Numbered from the stretch's first letter, positions 52,302 to 58,796 are shown. The stretch is DNA of 64,000 nt from Prosthecodimorpha hirschii (GCF_001305515.1 NZ_LJYW01000001.1:6244375-6308374); one strand, 5' to 3'. Numbers and translations are program-made. Notes: a model not told the origin generated them from the sequence alone.

Positions 52302-53209
52302 CGGCCCGGCTCCCGGCTCGTCTCCCGGCTCGGCGGCCAGGGGAATCCGTCCGGCAGGCCGGCGGTCCAGAGGCGCGGGGGCTCGTAGTCGGGATGCGGG
52401 CGGATGGCCGAGGTGACGGCCGCGACCGCATCGGCGGCGTCGATGCCGGCCGGCGTGCGCCCGAGGATCATGTCCCGCTTCAGGCCCTCCATCAGCTGGC
52501 GCAGCAGGCTGGGCGCAGCACCCTCGGTCAGGTCGGTCAGGGCATCGAGGAGGTCCTCGTCGAACCGGAACGGGGCGGCATAGCGCTTCAGGATGGCGTA
52601 GCGCTCGTCGTCGCCCGGCAGGTCGACGGTGATCTGCAGGCCGAACCGGCGCCACAGCGCCTCGTCGAGGGTGTCCGGCCGGTTGGTCGCCGCGATCATG
52701 ATCGTCCGGCATTGCTCGACGCGGCGGAGCAGGACCGTCAGCATCGAGTTGCGTGCGGACACGGAGCCGCCGGGATCGGTGGCATTGGAGCGCTTGCCGC
52801 CGATCGCATCGATCTCGTCGAGGAACAGCAACACTTCAGAGCGGGATTGTTCCAACGCGCCGAACAGCTTGGCGACCTTGCCCTCGCTCTCGCCGAGATA
52901 CATGCCGAGCAGGTTCTCGGCGCCCACAGCCAGCATCGGGATGCCGCGGCGGGCGGCGATGTGGTGGGCGAGCGTGGTCTTGCCGCAGCCGGGCGGGCCC
53001 TCCAGGAGGGCGGACAAACGCGGCTTGAGACCGGCCTGGGCGAGCGCGTCGCGCGCCTCGATCTCGGCCATCCAGTCGATCATCGCCCGGCGTACAGCCG
53101 GGGTCAGGATCGGTTCCTCGGCCTCGCCCGGCTCCAGGATGGTGCCGAGGTCGGCCGGCAGGGTGGCGCGCCGGAGCGGCGTCGGCGACATGGAGCGGGT
53201 CTCGCGCAT
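52298..53209 (-). CDS. AAA+ ATPase
   Basis: A 303-residue AAA+ protein. The Walker A is GPPGCGKT, the Walker [15 protein letters not shown], a sensor-1 segment [18 protein letters not shown] provides the Asn and arginine finger, and the small lid domain follows. It resembles FtsH/p97-type or RecA-loading AAA modules but lacks a protease domain. In phages such ATPases remodel replication or recombination complexes; here it lies between ssb and the GapR-like gene in one operon. Its exact partner is unknown. Confidence 0.9.
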   Translation of the reverse strand: MRETRSMSPTPLRRATLPADLGTILEPGEAEEPILTPAVRRAMIDWMAEIEARDALAQAGLKPRLSALLEGPPGCGKTTLAHHIAARRGIPMLAVGAENLLGMYLGESEGKVAKLFGALEQSRSEVLLFLDEIDAIGGKRSNATDPGGSVSARNSMLTVLLRRVEQCRTIMIAATNRPDTLDEALWRRFGLQITVDLPGDDERYAILKRYAAPFRFDEDLLDALTDLTEGAAPSLLRQLMEGLKRDMILGRTPAGIDAADAVAAVTSAIRPHPDYEPPRLWTAGLPDGFPWPPSRETSREPGR

Positions 53210-53958
53210 CAGGCGTCGTCCTCGTCGGGGGTGGGCTCATCGGACGTGGAAGGCGGCCCGGCCTTGGTCGTGATGTCGGACTCTGCGGCCGGGGCGGGCG
53301 CTTCCGGTTCCGGCTTCGGCCGGCGGCGATCGGCCGGGCGGCGGAGATGAGCGGGGATGTCCATGCCGTCGGTGCCGCCGGCGGCACACCAGCCATTGTC
53401 CCAGACGAAGCGGCGGGGATCGCCCGCCAGGTAGGGATTGGCGAGCACATCGACGCCGGCGTGGAAGGCGTCCGCGCCCTGCTGCCGCGCCGCCGAGATC
53501 TCGTCGGCCGAGGGTGCCAGCGGCGTGCCGGCCATGGTCTCGGGCTGCCGGGTCTGGCCGGCGGCATGCGGCGCGTCATCGTCGCCGTCGGGCGATCCCG
53601 GATCCGGCGGCCCGGGATGGGGCTGGCCGGGCCGGCGCGACCGCTCGATCGCGTCGCGGGCGCCGGGCGACAGGCCGGGATCGGACCGGGCGCCGAAGTC
53701 GCCGAGGTCCATGCCCAGTGTGGCGGCATAGATCTCCGCGCTGGCGGCGACGGACTCGCGCTTGCGCCGCGCGGCCTCGTCCTCGCGTACCCGCTGCAGC
53801 ACGGCCAGGAGGGCCTTCGGGTCGTAGCCGCGCGCCTTGATCTCGGCGAGCCGTTCGGACCTGCGTTCCTTGAGCGCATCGCGCTCGAGCTCGATGGCCA
53901 GGAGGGCATCGAGATGGTCGCGCAGCTCGTCGGCGGCGCGCTGGTTGGGATGAGGCAC
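53209..53958 (-). CDS. GapR-like (DUF2312) protein fused to an Rmf/CrpP-like domain
   Basis: The N-terminal part (residues about 5-83: NQRAADELRDHLDALLAIELERDALKERRSERLAEIKARGYD) is a DUF2312/GapR module, a DNA-overtwisting nucleoid protein of alphaproteobacteria that forms a coiled-coil clamp. A disordered acidic/Pro linker follows. Residues about 158-193 (ARQQGADAFHAGVD...NPY...FVWDNGW) match the ribosome-modulation-factor/CrpP pattern G-x-x-A-x-x-x-G...NPY...W-x-x-GW. The tail is acidic. The start is a GTG at 53958 with GGAGGA about eight bases upstream. The full length of 249 residues is much more than GapR's usual 90. Confidence 0.82.
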   Translation of the reverse strand: MPHPNQRAADELRDHLDALLAIELERDALKERRSERLAEIKARGYDPKALLAVLQRVREDEAARRKRESVAASAEIYAATLGMDLGDFGARSDPGLSPGARDAIERSRRPGQPHPGPPDPGSPDGDDDAPHAAGQTRQPETMAGTPLAPSADEISAARQQGADAFHAGVDVLANPYLAGDPRRFVWDNGWCAAGGTDGMDIPAHLRRPADRRRPKPEPEAPAPAAESDITTKAGPPSTSDEPTPDEDDA

Positions 53959-53959
53959 G

Positions 53960-54085
53960 TCAGAATCCTCCCGAGCGGGCGGCGGCCCAGAACAGGCCGA
54001 CGGCGGAGGCGAGGCCGGCCAATAGGCTGGCGGCGGCGGGGTGATCGAGGCCGGCAAGCCAGCGGGGCATCGGGCGGTCACGCAT
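53960..54085 (-). CDS. 41-residue phage membrane peptide
   Basis: An ATG at 54085 starts 41 codons ending at 53960. It lies in a different frame from the gapR-like gene's upstream extension. The peptide MRDRPMPRWLAGLDHPAAA is followed by a hydrophobic helix (SLLAGLASAVGLFWAAA). Its start overlaps the end of the Gp37/Gp68-like gene, and its end carries the GGAGGA site used by the gapR-like gene, so the spacing fits a translated gene. Function is unknown; it could be a holin-like or inner-membrane peptide. Confidence 0.55.
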   Translation of the reverse strand: MRDRPMPRWLAGLDHPAAASLLAGLASAVGLFWAAARSGGF

Positions 54086-55070
54086 GAGGGCGGACCTCCG
54101 GGTATCCGTCGTGGATCACGCCATCGAGCAGTCGGCCGGCGGCCTTCTTGCCGATGCGGTGCATGATGTGCACCCGCTCACCGTGGAAGCCGGAGCCTCC
54201 GGCAAGGTTCAGCACTCGGTTGCCGATCCGCTCATGCTTTGGGTAATCGGCTCTCCAGTCCGGATCGTCACGATCGCGATCCAGCACGGACACCCACTCG
54301 CCCCACTGTTTGAATAGGAACGGCGCGCCAGCCGCCGCGCACTGGTCCCGCAGCGAGCGCGCCCAATCCGGGTGCATGGGCCGCGCGCCGGGGCCGGACT
54401 CGCCGCCAGCGACGACCCAGTCGATTACCCGCAGCTGATCGATATCGAAGTCGATCCGCCCCAACAGCGGCTCTGCAGAGACCCATCGAAGAGCCGCGGG
54501 AGTGGCCCCCAAAATGCCGATCCTCTCATCGGCCCGTCGCTGATCCTCGATCGAGACACCGAGCCAGACGTTGGGGAGCGGGAAATCATCCGTAATCCAC
54601 GGCTCGTACCCTGGAAACTTCCAAATTCCGTCTGGTTCCATGTTATCGACGACGTCTTGAATTCTGCCTCCAAGGTTTTCGGAAACATACTTGCGCATCC
54701 GCTCCGGCCGCTTCGTCAGCACCTGGAACGTGTGCTGGGGGCACAAAGCCATGACGGCGAAGACCCTGTCGATCCACTCGTCCGGCACCGCCTCGTGGAA
54801 CAGGTCGGCGTGCGCGCAGACGAAGATCATGCGCGGCTTGGACCAGTGCAGCGGCTGGGTCAGCCACGGCTCCATGAACCGCACCTCACCGGTCCAGACC
54901 GGGCCGGCCTTGCTGTCGCGCGTCAGCCCGGCGCGGGACGGATGATGCTTCATCCGCGTGCCGGCGAGCCGCATCGCGTAGCAGTTCGTGCAGCCGGGCG
55001 AGACCACGCTGCAGCCGACGATCGGATTCCACGTGGCGTCGGTCCACTCGATGCCGGTCTTGTCAGCCAT
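54078..55070 (-). CDS. Phage Gp37/Gp68 family (DUF5131) protein
   Basis: A 330-residue protein of the Gp37/Gp68 family. The N-terminal signature TGIEWTDATWNPIVGC is followed by a cysteine cluster (PGCTNCYA) that may bind an iron-sulfur or zinc ion, and later HADLFHEAVPDEWIDRVFAVM, TKRPERM, WLGVSIEDQ and VVAGGESGPGARPM. All are conserved in this family, whose fold resembles radical-SAM TIM barrels. Activity is unknown. It is commonly found in phage and in three-Cys-motif gene pairs; its usual partner (TcmP) is not visible here. Confidence 0.9.
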   Translation of the reverse strand: MADKTGIEWTDATWNPIVGCSVVSPGCTNCYAMRLAGTRMKHHPSRAGLTRDSKAGPVWTGEVRFMEPWLTQPLHWSKPRMIFVCAHADLFHEAVPDEWIDRVFAVMALCPQHTFQVLTKRPERMRKYVSENLGGRIQDVVDNMEPDGIWKFPGYEPWITDDFPLPNVWLGVSIEDQRRADERIGILGATPAALRWVSAEPLLGRIDFDIDQLRVIDWVVAGGESGPGARPMHPDWARSLRDQCAAAGAPFLFKQWGEWVSVLDRDRDDPDWRADYPKHERIGNRVLNLAGGSGFHGERVHIMHRIGKKAAGRLLDGVIHDGYPEVRPHA

Positions 55071-55542
55071 GGCGGCGGATCCTCTTCGGAGTGGGGCCGG
55101 GCGCCATGAAGCGGGCGATGGCCTCCTCCTCCTCCAGGCACTGGGCCGCCATTGCCAGACGGCGGGCCTCGGCGCGGGCGATCGGGGTGCGGGCGATGCC
55201 GCCGAGCAGCTCGGCGGCGGCGCGCGGGGTCAGGCGGCGGGCGCGGGCATAGGCGCGGGAGCGCGCCCGGGCATCGAGCGTGCGGCCGGCATGCCATCGG
55301 GTGATCGCATCCTCGCGTTCCAACGGCTTCGGCATGCGGCCGAACCGCGCGATCACGGCGCCGGCGGCAAAACTGCGGCTCGCCTGGGTGCGCCGGCGGC
55401 CGCCCGGGCCGGCGAAGGGGCCGGCCAGGGTGCCGTCGGGGCGGACCTGCTCGATCAGGATCACGTCGACCGACGCGACGCGCCGGGCGGTCGGCGGGAG
55501 AGAGACCAGGGCATAGCCGTGATGGGTGGCGGGGTCGGTCAT
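55063..55542 (-). CDS. Phage hypothetical protein
   Basis: A 159-residue basic protein (MTDPATHHGYALVSLPPTARR...), with VDVILIEQVRPDGTLAGPF and a helical Arg-rich C-terminal half. It overlaps its neighbours by eight and four bases in the operon, which supports a real gene. No domain is recognised. Confidence 0.65.
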   Translation of the reverse strand: MTDPATHHGYALVSLPPTARRVASVDVILIEQVRPDGTLAGPFAGPGGRRRTQASRSFAAGAVIARFGRMPKPLEREDAITRWHAGRTLDARARSRAYARARRLTPRAAAELLGGIARTPIARAEARRLAMAAQCLEEEEAIARFMAPGPTPKRIRRHG

Positions 55543-55910
55543 TCGCGGCCCTCCCGGATCACGACGGACGCGACCGCGAGCGCGGCGATCGCCTCGCTCA
55601 GCAGGTCGACGGCCTGCGGGCGGGCGCCGGCAAAGGCCATCTGGTCGGCCTCGCGGATCGCCGCCACGGCGTCGCCAAGCGGGTAGCCGGGGCCGACCAT
55701 GCGGGCGATGGCGAGCGTCGTCGGCGCGGTGCGCCCGAGCATCGCCACGGTCTCGCGCCGGGCCTCCTCCAGGATGCCGGCCAGCAGGGCGGCGTCGCCG
55801 GCCGCGGGGTCGGCACCGGCATCGGCCGGCGCGGCATCCAGGGCCGCGACATGGGCGGCCGCCTCGGCGGCGAGCGCGTCGGCGACAAACACAGTCCCGG
55901 TCTCGCTCAC
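55539..55910 (-). CDS. Phage hypothetical protein
   Basis: A 123-residue, Ala-rich helical protein. It starts at a GTG (55910) with AGGAGA upstream and reads SETGTVFVADALAAEAAAHVAALD; the later segment LAIARMVGPGYPLGDAVAAIREADQMAF has well-formed helices. It overlaps the next gene by four bases. Its function is unknown. Confidence 0.65.
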   Translation of the reverse strand: MSETGTVFVADALAAEAAAHVAALDAAPADAGADPAAGDAALLAGILEEARRETVAMLGRTAPTTLAIARMVGPGYPLGDAVAAIREADQMAFAGARPQAVDLLSEAIAALAVASVVIREGRE

Positions 55911-56014
55911 GGCTGCGTCTCCTGGGCAGGCAGAATGAGGGCGGCGATGCCGAAGACGATTGCGCCGAAGGCGAGGGCGCCGGTAGCCGGCGCGGAAAAC
56001 AGGCTGGCGAGCAT
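55907..56014 (-). CDS. 35-residue phage membrane peptide
   Basis: A short gene with ATG at 56014 and GGAG upstream. It encodes MLASLFSAPATGALAFGAIVFGIAALILPAQETQP, split here only for description: a polar start, a single transmembrane helix from about residue 10 to 29, and a short polar tail. It overlaps the following gene's GTG. It may be a small membrane effector; no family is recognised. Confidence 0.65.
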   Translation of the reverse strand: MLASLFSAPATGALAFGAIVFGIAALILPAQETQP

Positions 56015-56042
56015 GGGTGGCTCCGGGGTTCGGGGTGCGGAG

Positions 56043-56092
56043 TGACGGCCCGGTGCTGCCGACCTGATGGGCCGGCAGGGCGAGGCGGTCAG
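56043..56092. repeat. Intercistronic repeat copy 1 (hairpin)
   Basis: It begins with TGACGGCCCGGTGCTGCCG (56043-56061) and ends with CCGGCAGGGCGAGGCGGTCAG-type sequence (56072-56092). Both blocks recur in copy 2 (56344-56409), with one mismatch in the second. CTGCCG (56056-56061) pairs with CGGCAG (56073-56078). It lies between the Acb2-like gene and the 35-residue peptide gene. Confidence 0.75.
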
Positions 56093-56094
56093 CC

Positions 56095-56325
56095 TCAGGC
56101 GGTGACGTGCTTGACCGCCCACATGACGGCCTCTTCGATCTTCGTCTTCGCGACCGAAATCTCTCGACTGTTGCCGAGCGAAGCGAGGAAGTCATGAAAG
56201 GCGAGGCCGTCGTCCTTGATCTTCTGCATCGTAGCTTTCTCGGGCTCGGAAAGGGCCCGGTAGGCGTGACGCATCACGTTGTTGACGGTGCGCTCGTCCG
56301 AACTGCTATCGACGACTTTGGTCAT
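56095..56325 (-). CDS. Acb2/Tad1-like small helical protein (putative anti-CBASS cyclic-nucleotide sponge)
   Basis: A 76-residue protein. From residue 18, MRHAYRALSEPEKATMQKIKDDG is followed by a second helix, SREISVAKTKIEEAVMWAVKHVTA. Small phage proteins with this helix-turn-helix hairpin and the terminal AKTKxEEAVMWAVKHxT motif are grouped with the Acb2/Tad1 hairpin fold. That fold binds cyclic dinucleotides or trinucleotides to block CBASS-type defence. The match is by remembered motif, not by search. GGAGA precedes the ATG at 56325. It is flanked on both sides by the same intercistronic repeat. Confidence 0.6.
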   Translation of the reverse strand: MTKVVDSSSDERTVNNVMRHAYRALSEPEKATMQKIKDDGLAFHDFLASLGNSREISVAKTKIEEAVMWAVKHVTA

Positions 56326-56343
56326 GCTGGTCTCCATTCGGGT

Positions 56344-56409
56344 TGACGGCCCGGTGCTGCCGGCGGGTCCGGATGCCATCGGCATCCGCCGGCAGAGCGA
56401 GGCGGTCAG
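56344..56409. repeat. Intercistronic repeat copy 2 (hairpin)
   Basis: It shares the 19-bp TGACGGCCCGGTGCTGCCG (56344-56362) and the CCGGCAG-GCGAGGCGGTCAG block (56389-56409) with copy 1. The centre is different and forms a stronger hairpin: GGATGCC (56371-56377) with GGCATCC (56381-56387), inside CTGCCGGCGG / CCGCCGGCAG arms. Its last bases contain the stop codon of the 39-residue peptide gene. Confidence 0.75.
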
Positions 56410-56525
56410 GTGCAGGCCGGGGGTGACGCCAGGATGCTGCCGATCATCCAGAGGCCGGTCGCGGCGCCGGCGATCGACAGCCAGAAGGCGAGGGTGATGA
56501 TGCGGTCGATCAGGATCGGGCTCAT
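56406..56525 (-). CDS. 39-residue phage membrane peptide
   Basis: ATG 56525 opens 39 codons ending TGA at 56406. The peptide starts MSPILIDRIITLAFWLSIAG and continues with a hydrophobic stretch (AATGLWMIGSILA) to a short Pro/Cys tail, so one or two membrane segments are likely. A GGAGGG site precedes it, and it overlaps the upstream gene's stop (ATGA). No family is recognised. Confidence 0.6.
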   Translation of the reverse strand: MSPILIDRIITLAFWLSIAGAATGLWMIGSILASPPACT

Positions 56526-56740
56526 GCCGCTGGCCCTCCGCCGGGAGGGGCGAGGCGCATGGCGCGGATGACGCCGGCGTCGGCGACTTCGGTCGCGGCG
56601 CGCAGCACGGCGGCGATCTGGTGCTGTGGCATCTGGTCGGTAAGCGCCAGGCCGATAGCCAGCGCGACGCGCGCGAACAGCCGCTCGGCTGGGCCGTCCA
56701 GCATGCCGGCCATGGTGTCCGGGTCGACGGGCGTGCTCAC
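56522..56740 (-). CDS. Small phage hypothetical protein
   Basis: A 72-residue helical protein starting at a GTG at 56740 (STPVDPDTMAGMLDGPAERLFARVALAIGLALTDQM). It overlaps the upstream gene by four bases (GTGA) and the downstream peptide gene by four. No domain is recognised. Confidence 0.65.
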   Translation of the reverse strand: MSTPVDPDTMAGMLDGPAERLFARVALAIGLALTDQMPQHQIAAVLRAATEVADAGVIRAMRLAPPGGGPAA

Positions 56741-56985
56741 GGGCGCCTCCCGAAGTCGGTGGCGACGGGGGTGATGGCGAGCGTCTGGCCGATGATCTTG
56801 CGGCGGGCGCCGGACTGGGCCTCGACGAAGCGGTCGAGATACTTGGCGTGCTCGTGCAGCACGGACGCCGTCTCGGCGACCGTCAGGGTGTCGAGCGCGA
56901 TGCGGATCGCGCGGGTCAGCGCCTCGACGGCATCACTGACCGGCTGCAGCGGATCGACGGGGTCGGGTTTCGGGCAGGCGGGCAT
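56737..56985 (-). CDS. First gene of leftward operon, hypothetical
   Basis: An 82-residue mostly helical protein (MPACPKPDPVDPLQPVSDAVEALTRAIRIAL...). A GGAGG lies just upstream of the ATG at 56985. It is the promoter-proximal gene of the leftward operon, directly behind the PL-like promoter. Function is unknown. Confidence 0.7.
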   Translation of the reverse strand: MPACPKPDPVDPLQPVSDAVEALTRAIRIALDTLTVAETASVLHEHAKYLDRFVEAQSGARRKIIGQTLAITPVATDFGRRP

Positions 56986-57020
56986 GGGGTCCTCCAGTCG
57001 CCGTGGGGCGATGGGGGAGG

Positions 57021-57049
57021 ATCGTACTGCGGCACTTGTACCGCGTCAA
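57021..57049 (-). promoter_or_regulatory. PL-like leftward phage promoter
   Basis: On the minus strand, TTGACG (57044-57049) and TACGAT (57021-57026) are separated by exactly 17 bp. The 16-bp operator at 57029-57044 lies inside the spacer, so bound repressor would block RNA polymerase. Transcription would start near 57014, ahead of the 56985 gene. Confidence 0.75.
57029..57044. promoter_or_regulatory. Repressor operator site 1
   Basis: GCGGCACTTGTACCGC. It is the exact reverse complement of the site at 58509-58524 and lies in the spacer of the PL-like promoter. Confidence 0.85.
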
Positions 57050-57058
57050 TGGGATATT

Positions 57059-57074
57059 GCGGTACTAATGCCGA
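57059..57074. promoter_or_regulatory. Repressor operator site 2
   Basis: GCGGTACTAATGCCGA, 30 bp from site 1. It overlaps a possible rightward promoter (TTGCGG at 57057, GATACA at 57081) of the lipoprotein gene. Confidence 0.7.
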
Positions 57075-57131
57075 ATGACAGATACACGCAATGCGCTAAA
57101 TTTTAGCATTGATGAATTTCAGGGGGCGATA

Positions 57132-57578
57132 ATGCGGATATTGGTTGCGGGGATTGCGCTTGCGTTAGGCGGGTGCGCCACCATCACACGCGGCACCGAA
57201 GAAATTGTCATGTTCCAGTCGGACCCGCCTGGCGCATTGGTGCGCACTTCGATCGGGCTTGGCTGTCCGGAAACGCCGTGTGGGTTCACTGTGGCGCGCA
57301 AGTTGCCGTTCGTCGCGACGCTGTCGAAACCGGGGTACAAGGACCAGACTGTCGAAGTGATTTCGGAAATGTCGGTAAACGGCGGGGCAGGACTGGCCGG
57401 CAACGTTTTGTTCGGCGGGGTGATCGGCATAGGTACCGATGCCGCAACCGGTGCGACGCTTGATCACAAGCCCAATCCGGTGAGCGTCGTGCTTGAGCCG
57501 GTCGCCCCGCCGGTGTCACCACCGCCGCTCAAGCCCAGCGGCAAGAAGCTGGGCAAAAGCCCGGAGGCTGGCACATGA
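57132..57578 (+). CDS. Prophage lipoprotein (candidate lysogenic-conversion gene)
   Basis: A 148-residue protein with a lipoprotein signal peptide: MRILVAGIALALGGC, with the lipobox LGGC and the acylated Cys at residue 15. The mature part contains PPGALVRTS and LSKPGYKDQTVEV, a PEGA-like beta pattern. It uses lower-GC codons than its neighbours. AGGGGGCG precedes the ATG at 57132. It lies on the plus strand between the leftward operon and the repressor gene, a place where phages often carry accessory genes expressed in the lysogen. An exclusion or surface-modifying role is an inference. Confidence 0.8.
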   Translation: MRILVAGIALALGGCATITRGTEEIVMFQSDPPGALVRTSIGLGCPETPCGFTVARKLPFVATLSKPGYKDQTVEVISEMSVNGGAGLAGNVLFGGVIGIGTDAATGATLDHKPNPVSVVLEPVAPPVSPPPLKPSGKKLGKSPEAGT

Positions 57579-57769
57579 GCGCCATCGGGGGATTGGGGAT
57601 GATCGCCGGTGTCCTGATGCTGATTCGTGGGTTCAGTATCGAGGGACAAGCCGTTGGGGGCATTCATCAAGTGTTCGGAGCGGTTTATGTGTGCAGTGGT
57701 GTCACGGTGTTTGTTTTAGGCGCCATCCTGATCACGCTTGCCGGTATTCGAGACAACCGGCCGTCATGA
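57575..57769 (+). CDS. Small two-helix membrane protein paired with the lipoprotein
   Basis: A 64-residue protein with two hydrophobic helices (GLGMIAGVLMLIRGFS and VYVCSGVTVFVLGAILITLAGI). It overlaps the lipoprotein stop by four bases (ATGA), so the two are coupled. Like its partner it is AT-rich relative to the genome. It is convergent with the repressor gene, whose stop it overlaps slightly. Confidence 0.7.
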   Translation: MSAIGGLGMIAGVLMLIRGFSIEGQAVGGIHQVFGAVYVCSGVTVFVLGAILITLAGIRDNRPS

Positions 57770-58447
57770 CTTGATCACGGCGGCGAAGACGCGGCCCACG
57801 AAACTAACCCCGTCCGCAATTGAATTTTCCAGGCGGATCGGCGCCTGAAAGGCTGGGTCATCCGATTCCGGGACCAGCCAGATCGATCCGTCGGCCCGAC
57901 GCAAGACGGTCTTCAATGTGCTTTCAATAGCGCCGTCCGCTTTCTGCCGCTCGACATGGTAGCGCCGCCCCGGGATCAGATCCTCGCGGCGGTCAAATCG
58001 GCGTTCCAACAGGATGATGCTACCGGACGGATAGAGCCGGTTCATGGATTCGCCGACGAGCTCAGCTGCGTACGCCTCGATGCCCCGCGGCACCATGCGC
58101 TCCGGCAGCAGCAGATCGTCCAAACCGGTGACCTCGTCGGCAGCGTGCTCTGCCCACACGCCAGCCTGCAGCCGTGCACGGAAAGGGACCCGCACCATGC
58201 CTAGCGGCAGGGCCGCCATGGCCGGCGCCTCGGCGTCGTCGTCGCCGAGAATCCATTCCGTCGTCTTGCCGATGAGCGAGCCAAGCCTTGAGAGATCTGG
58301 CTCTTTCGGCATGTACGACCGACCGCGCTTCATGTTGCGCACGGCGTCGGCGCTACGGCCGTCGGTGATGGTCAGCGATGCCCGGCGGTCGGAGAGCTTC
58401 AGGCGCTTCAGCTCGCGGGCGACTCGATCATAGGGCGTTTCCTTCAT
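57764..58447 (-). CDS. S24-family phage repressor (CI-like)
   Basis: The 227-residue repressor combines an N-terminal HTH (RVARELKRLKLSDRRASLTITDGRSADAVRNMKRG) with a C-terminal S24 peptidase domain. The autocleavage site Ala-Gly is in RLQAGVW. The nucleophile Ser is in LVGESMNRL and the general-base Lys in ESTLKTVLRR. It should maintain lysogeny and undergo RecA-stimulated self-cleavage when DNA is damaged. The ATG at 58447 lies next to operator site 3 (58450-58465), consistent with autoregulation. The leader has no ribosome binding site. Confidence 0.92.
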   Translation of the reverse strand: MKETPYDRVARELKRLKLSDRRASLTITDGRSADAVRNMKRGRSYMPKEPDLSRLGSLIGKTTEWILGDDDAEAPAMAALPLGMVRVPFRARLQAGVWAEHAADEVTGLDDLLLPERMVPRGIEAYAAELVGESMNRLYPSGSIILLERRFDRREDLIPGRRYHVERQKADGAIESTLKTVLRRADGSIWLVPESDDPAFQAPIRLENSIADGVSFVGRVFAAVIKS

Positions 58448-58449
58448 AG

Positions 58450-58465
58450 GCGGTAGGGATACCGC
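58450..58465. promoter_or_regulatory. Repressor operator site 3
   Basis: GCGGTAGGGATACCGC is a perfect palindrome (GCGGTA / TACCGC) immediately upstream of the repressor start codon. Confidence 0.8.
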
Positions 58466-58484
58466 GGCATGAGGGTTGCCGCGA

Positions 58485-58500
58485 TCGGCAAGAGTGCCGT
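58485..58500. promoter_or_regulatory. Repressor operator site 4
   Basis: TCGGCAAGAGTGCCGT has the inner palindrome CGGCA-N4-TGCCG and touches the -35 of the rightward promoter. Confidence 0.7.
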
Positions 58501-58529
58501 TGACAAGCGCGGTACAAGTGCCGCATGTT
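58500..58529 (+). promoter_or_regulatory. PR-like rightward promoter
   Basis: A perfect -35 TTGACA (58500-58505) and a weak -10 CATGTT (58524-58529) with an 18-bp spacer that contains operator site 5. Transcription should start at or next to 58536, the A of the ATG of the Cro-like gene. Confidence 0.7.
58509..58524. promoter_or_regulatory. Repressor operator site 5
   Basis: GCGGTACAAGTGCCGC, the exact reverse complement of site 1, placed inside the PR-like promoter spacer. Confidence 0.85.
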
Positions 58530-58535
58530 GGCGAC

Positions 58536-58796
58536 ATGTCCATTTTCACCACTCACATCGTGACGCTTGGCGACCGTTTCGCGGAAGCGACCGGGAGAAG
58601 CCGCGCGACGGTTTCGACGCTGGTCCTGAATGACGGGAAGCGGTTGGAGGCGTTGGCGAACGGCAAGGACATCGGCGGCCGTCGGTACGAGGCTGCCATG
58701 GCGTGGTTTGCTGCCCACTGGCCGGCCGGGGCCGAATGGCCGGCCGGCGTGCCGCGGCCCGCGCCGCAGGCAAGCGAACCTGAGGCCGCCGCATGA
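58536..58796 (+). CDS. Cro-like early regulator
   Basis: An 86-residue protein. The N-terminal part (GDRFAEATGRSRATVSTLVLNDGKRLEALANGKDIGGRRYEAAMAWFAAHW) reads as a short helical DNA-binding domain. It is divergent from the repressor and is the first gene of the rightward operon, the standard position of Cro. No ribosome binding site lies before the ATG and the predicted transcript starts at it, so the mRNA may be leaderless. The tail is Pro/Ala-rich. Confidence 0.75.
   Translation: MSIFTTHIVTLGDRFAEATGRSRATVSTLVLNDGKRLEALANGKDIGGRRYEAAMAWFAAHWPAGAEWPAGVPRPAPQASEPEAAA

Noticed and set aside
57095-57107. Inverted repeat GCTAAA-T-TTTAGC before the lipoprotein gene as a further operator
   Set aside because: It does not match the CGG(T/C)A...T(A/G)CCG operator and lies within the leader; it may be a weak stem-loop but nothing more can be said.
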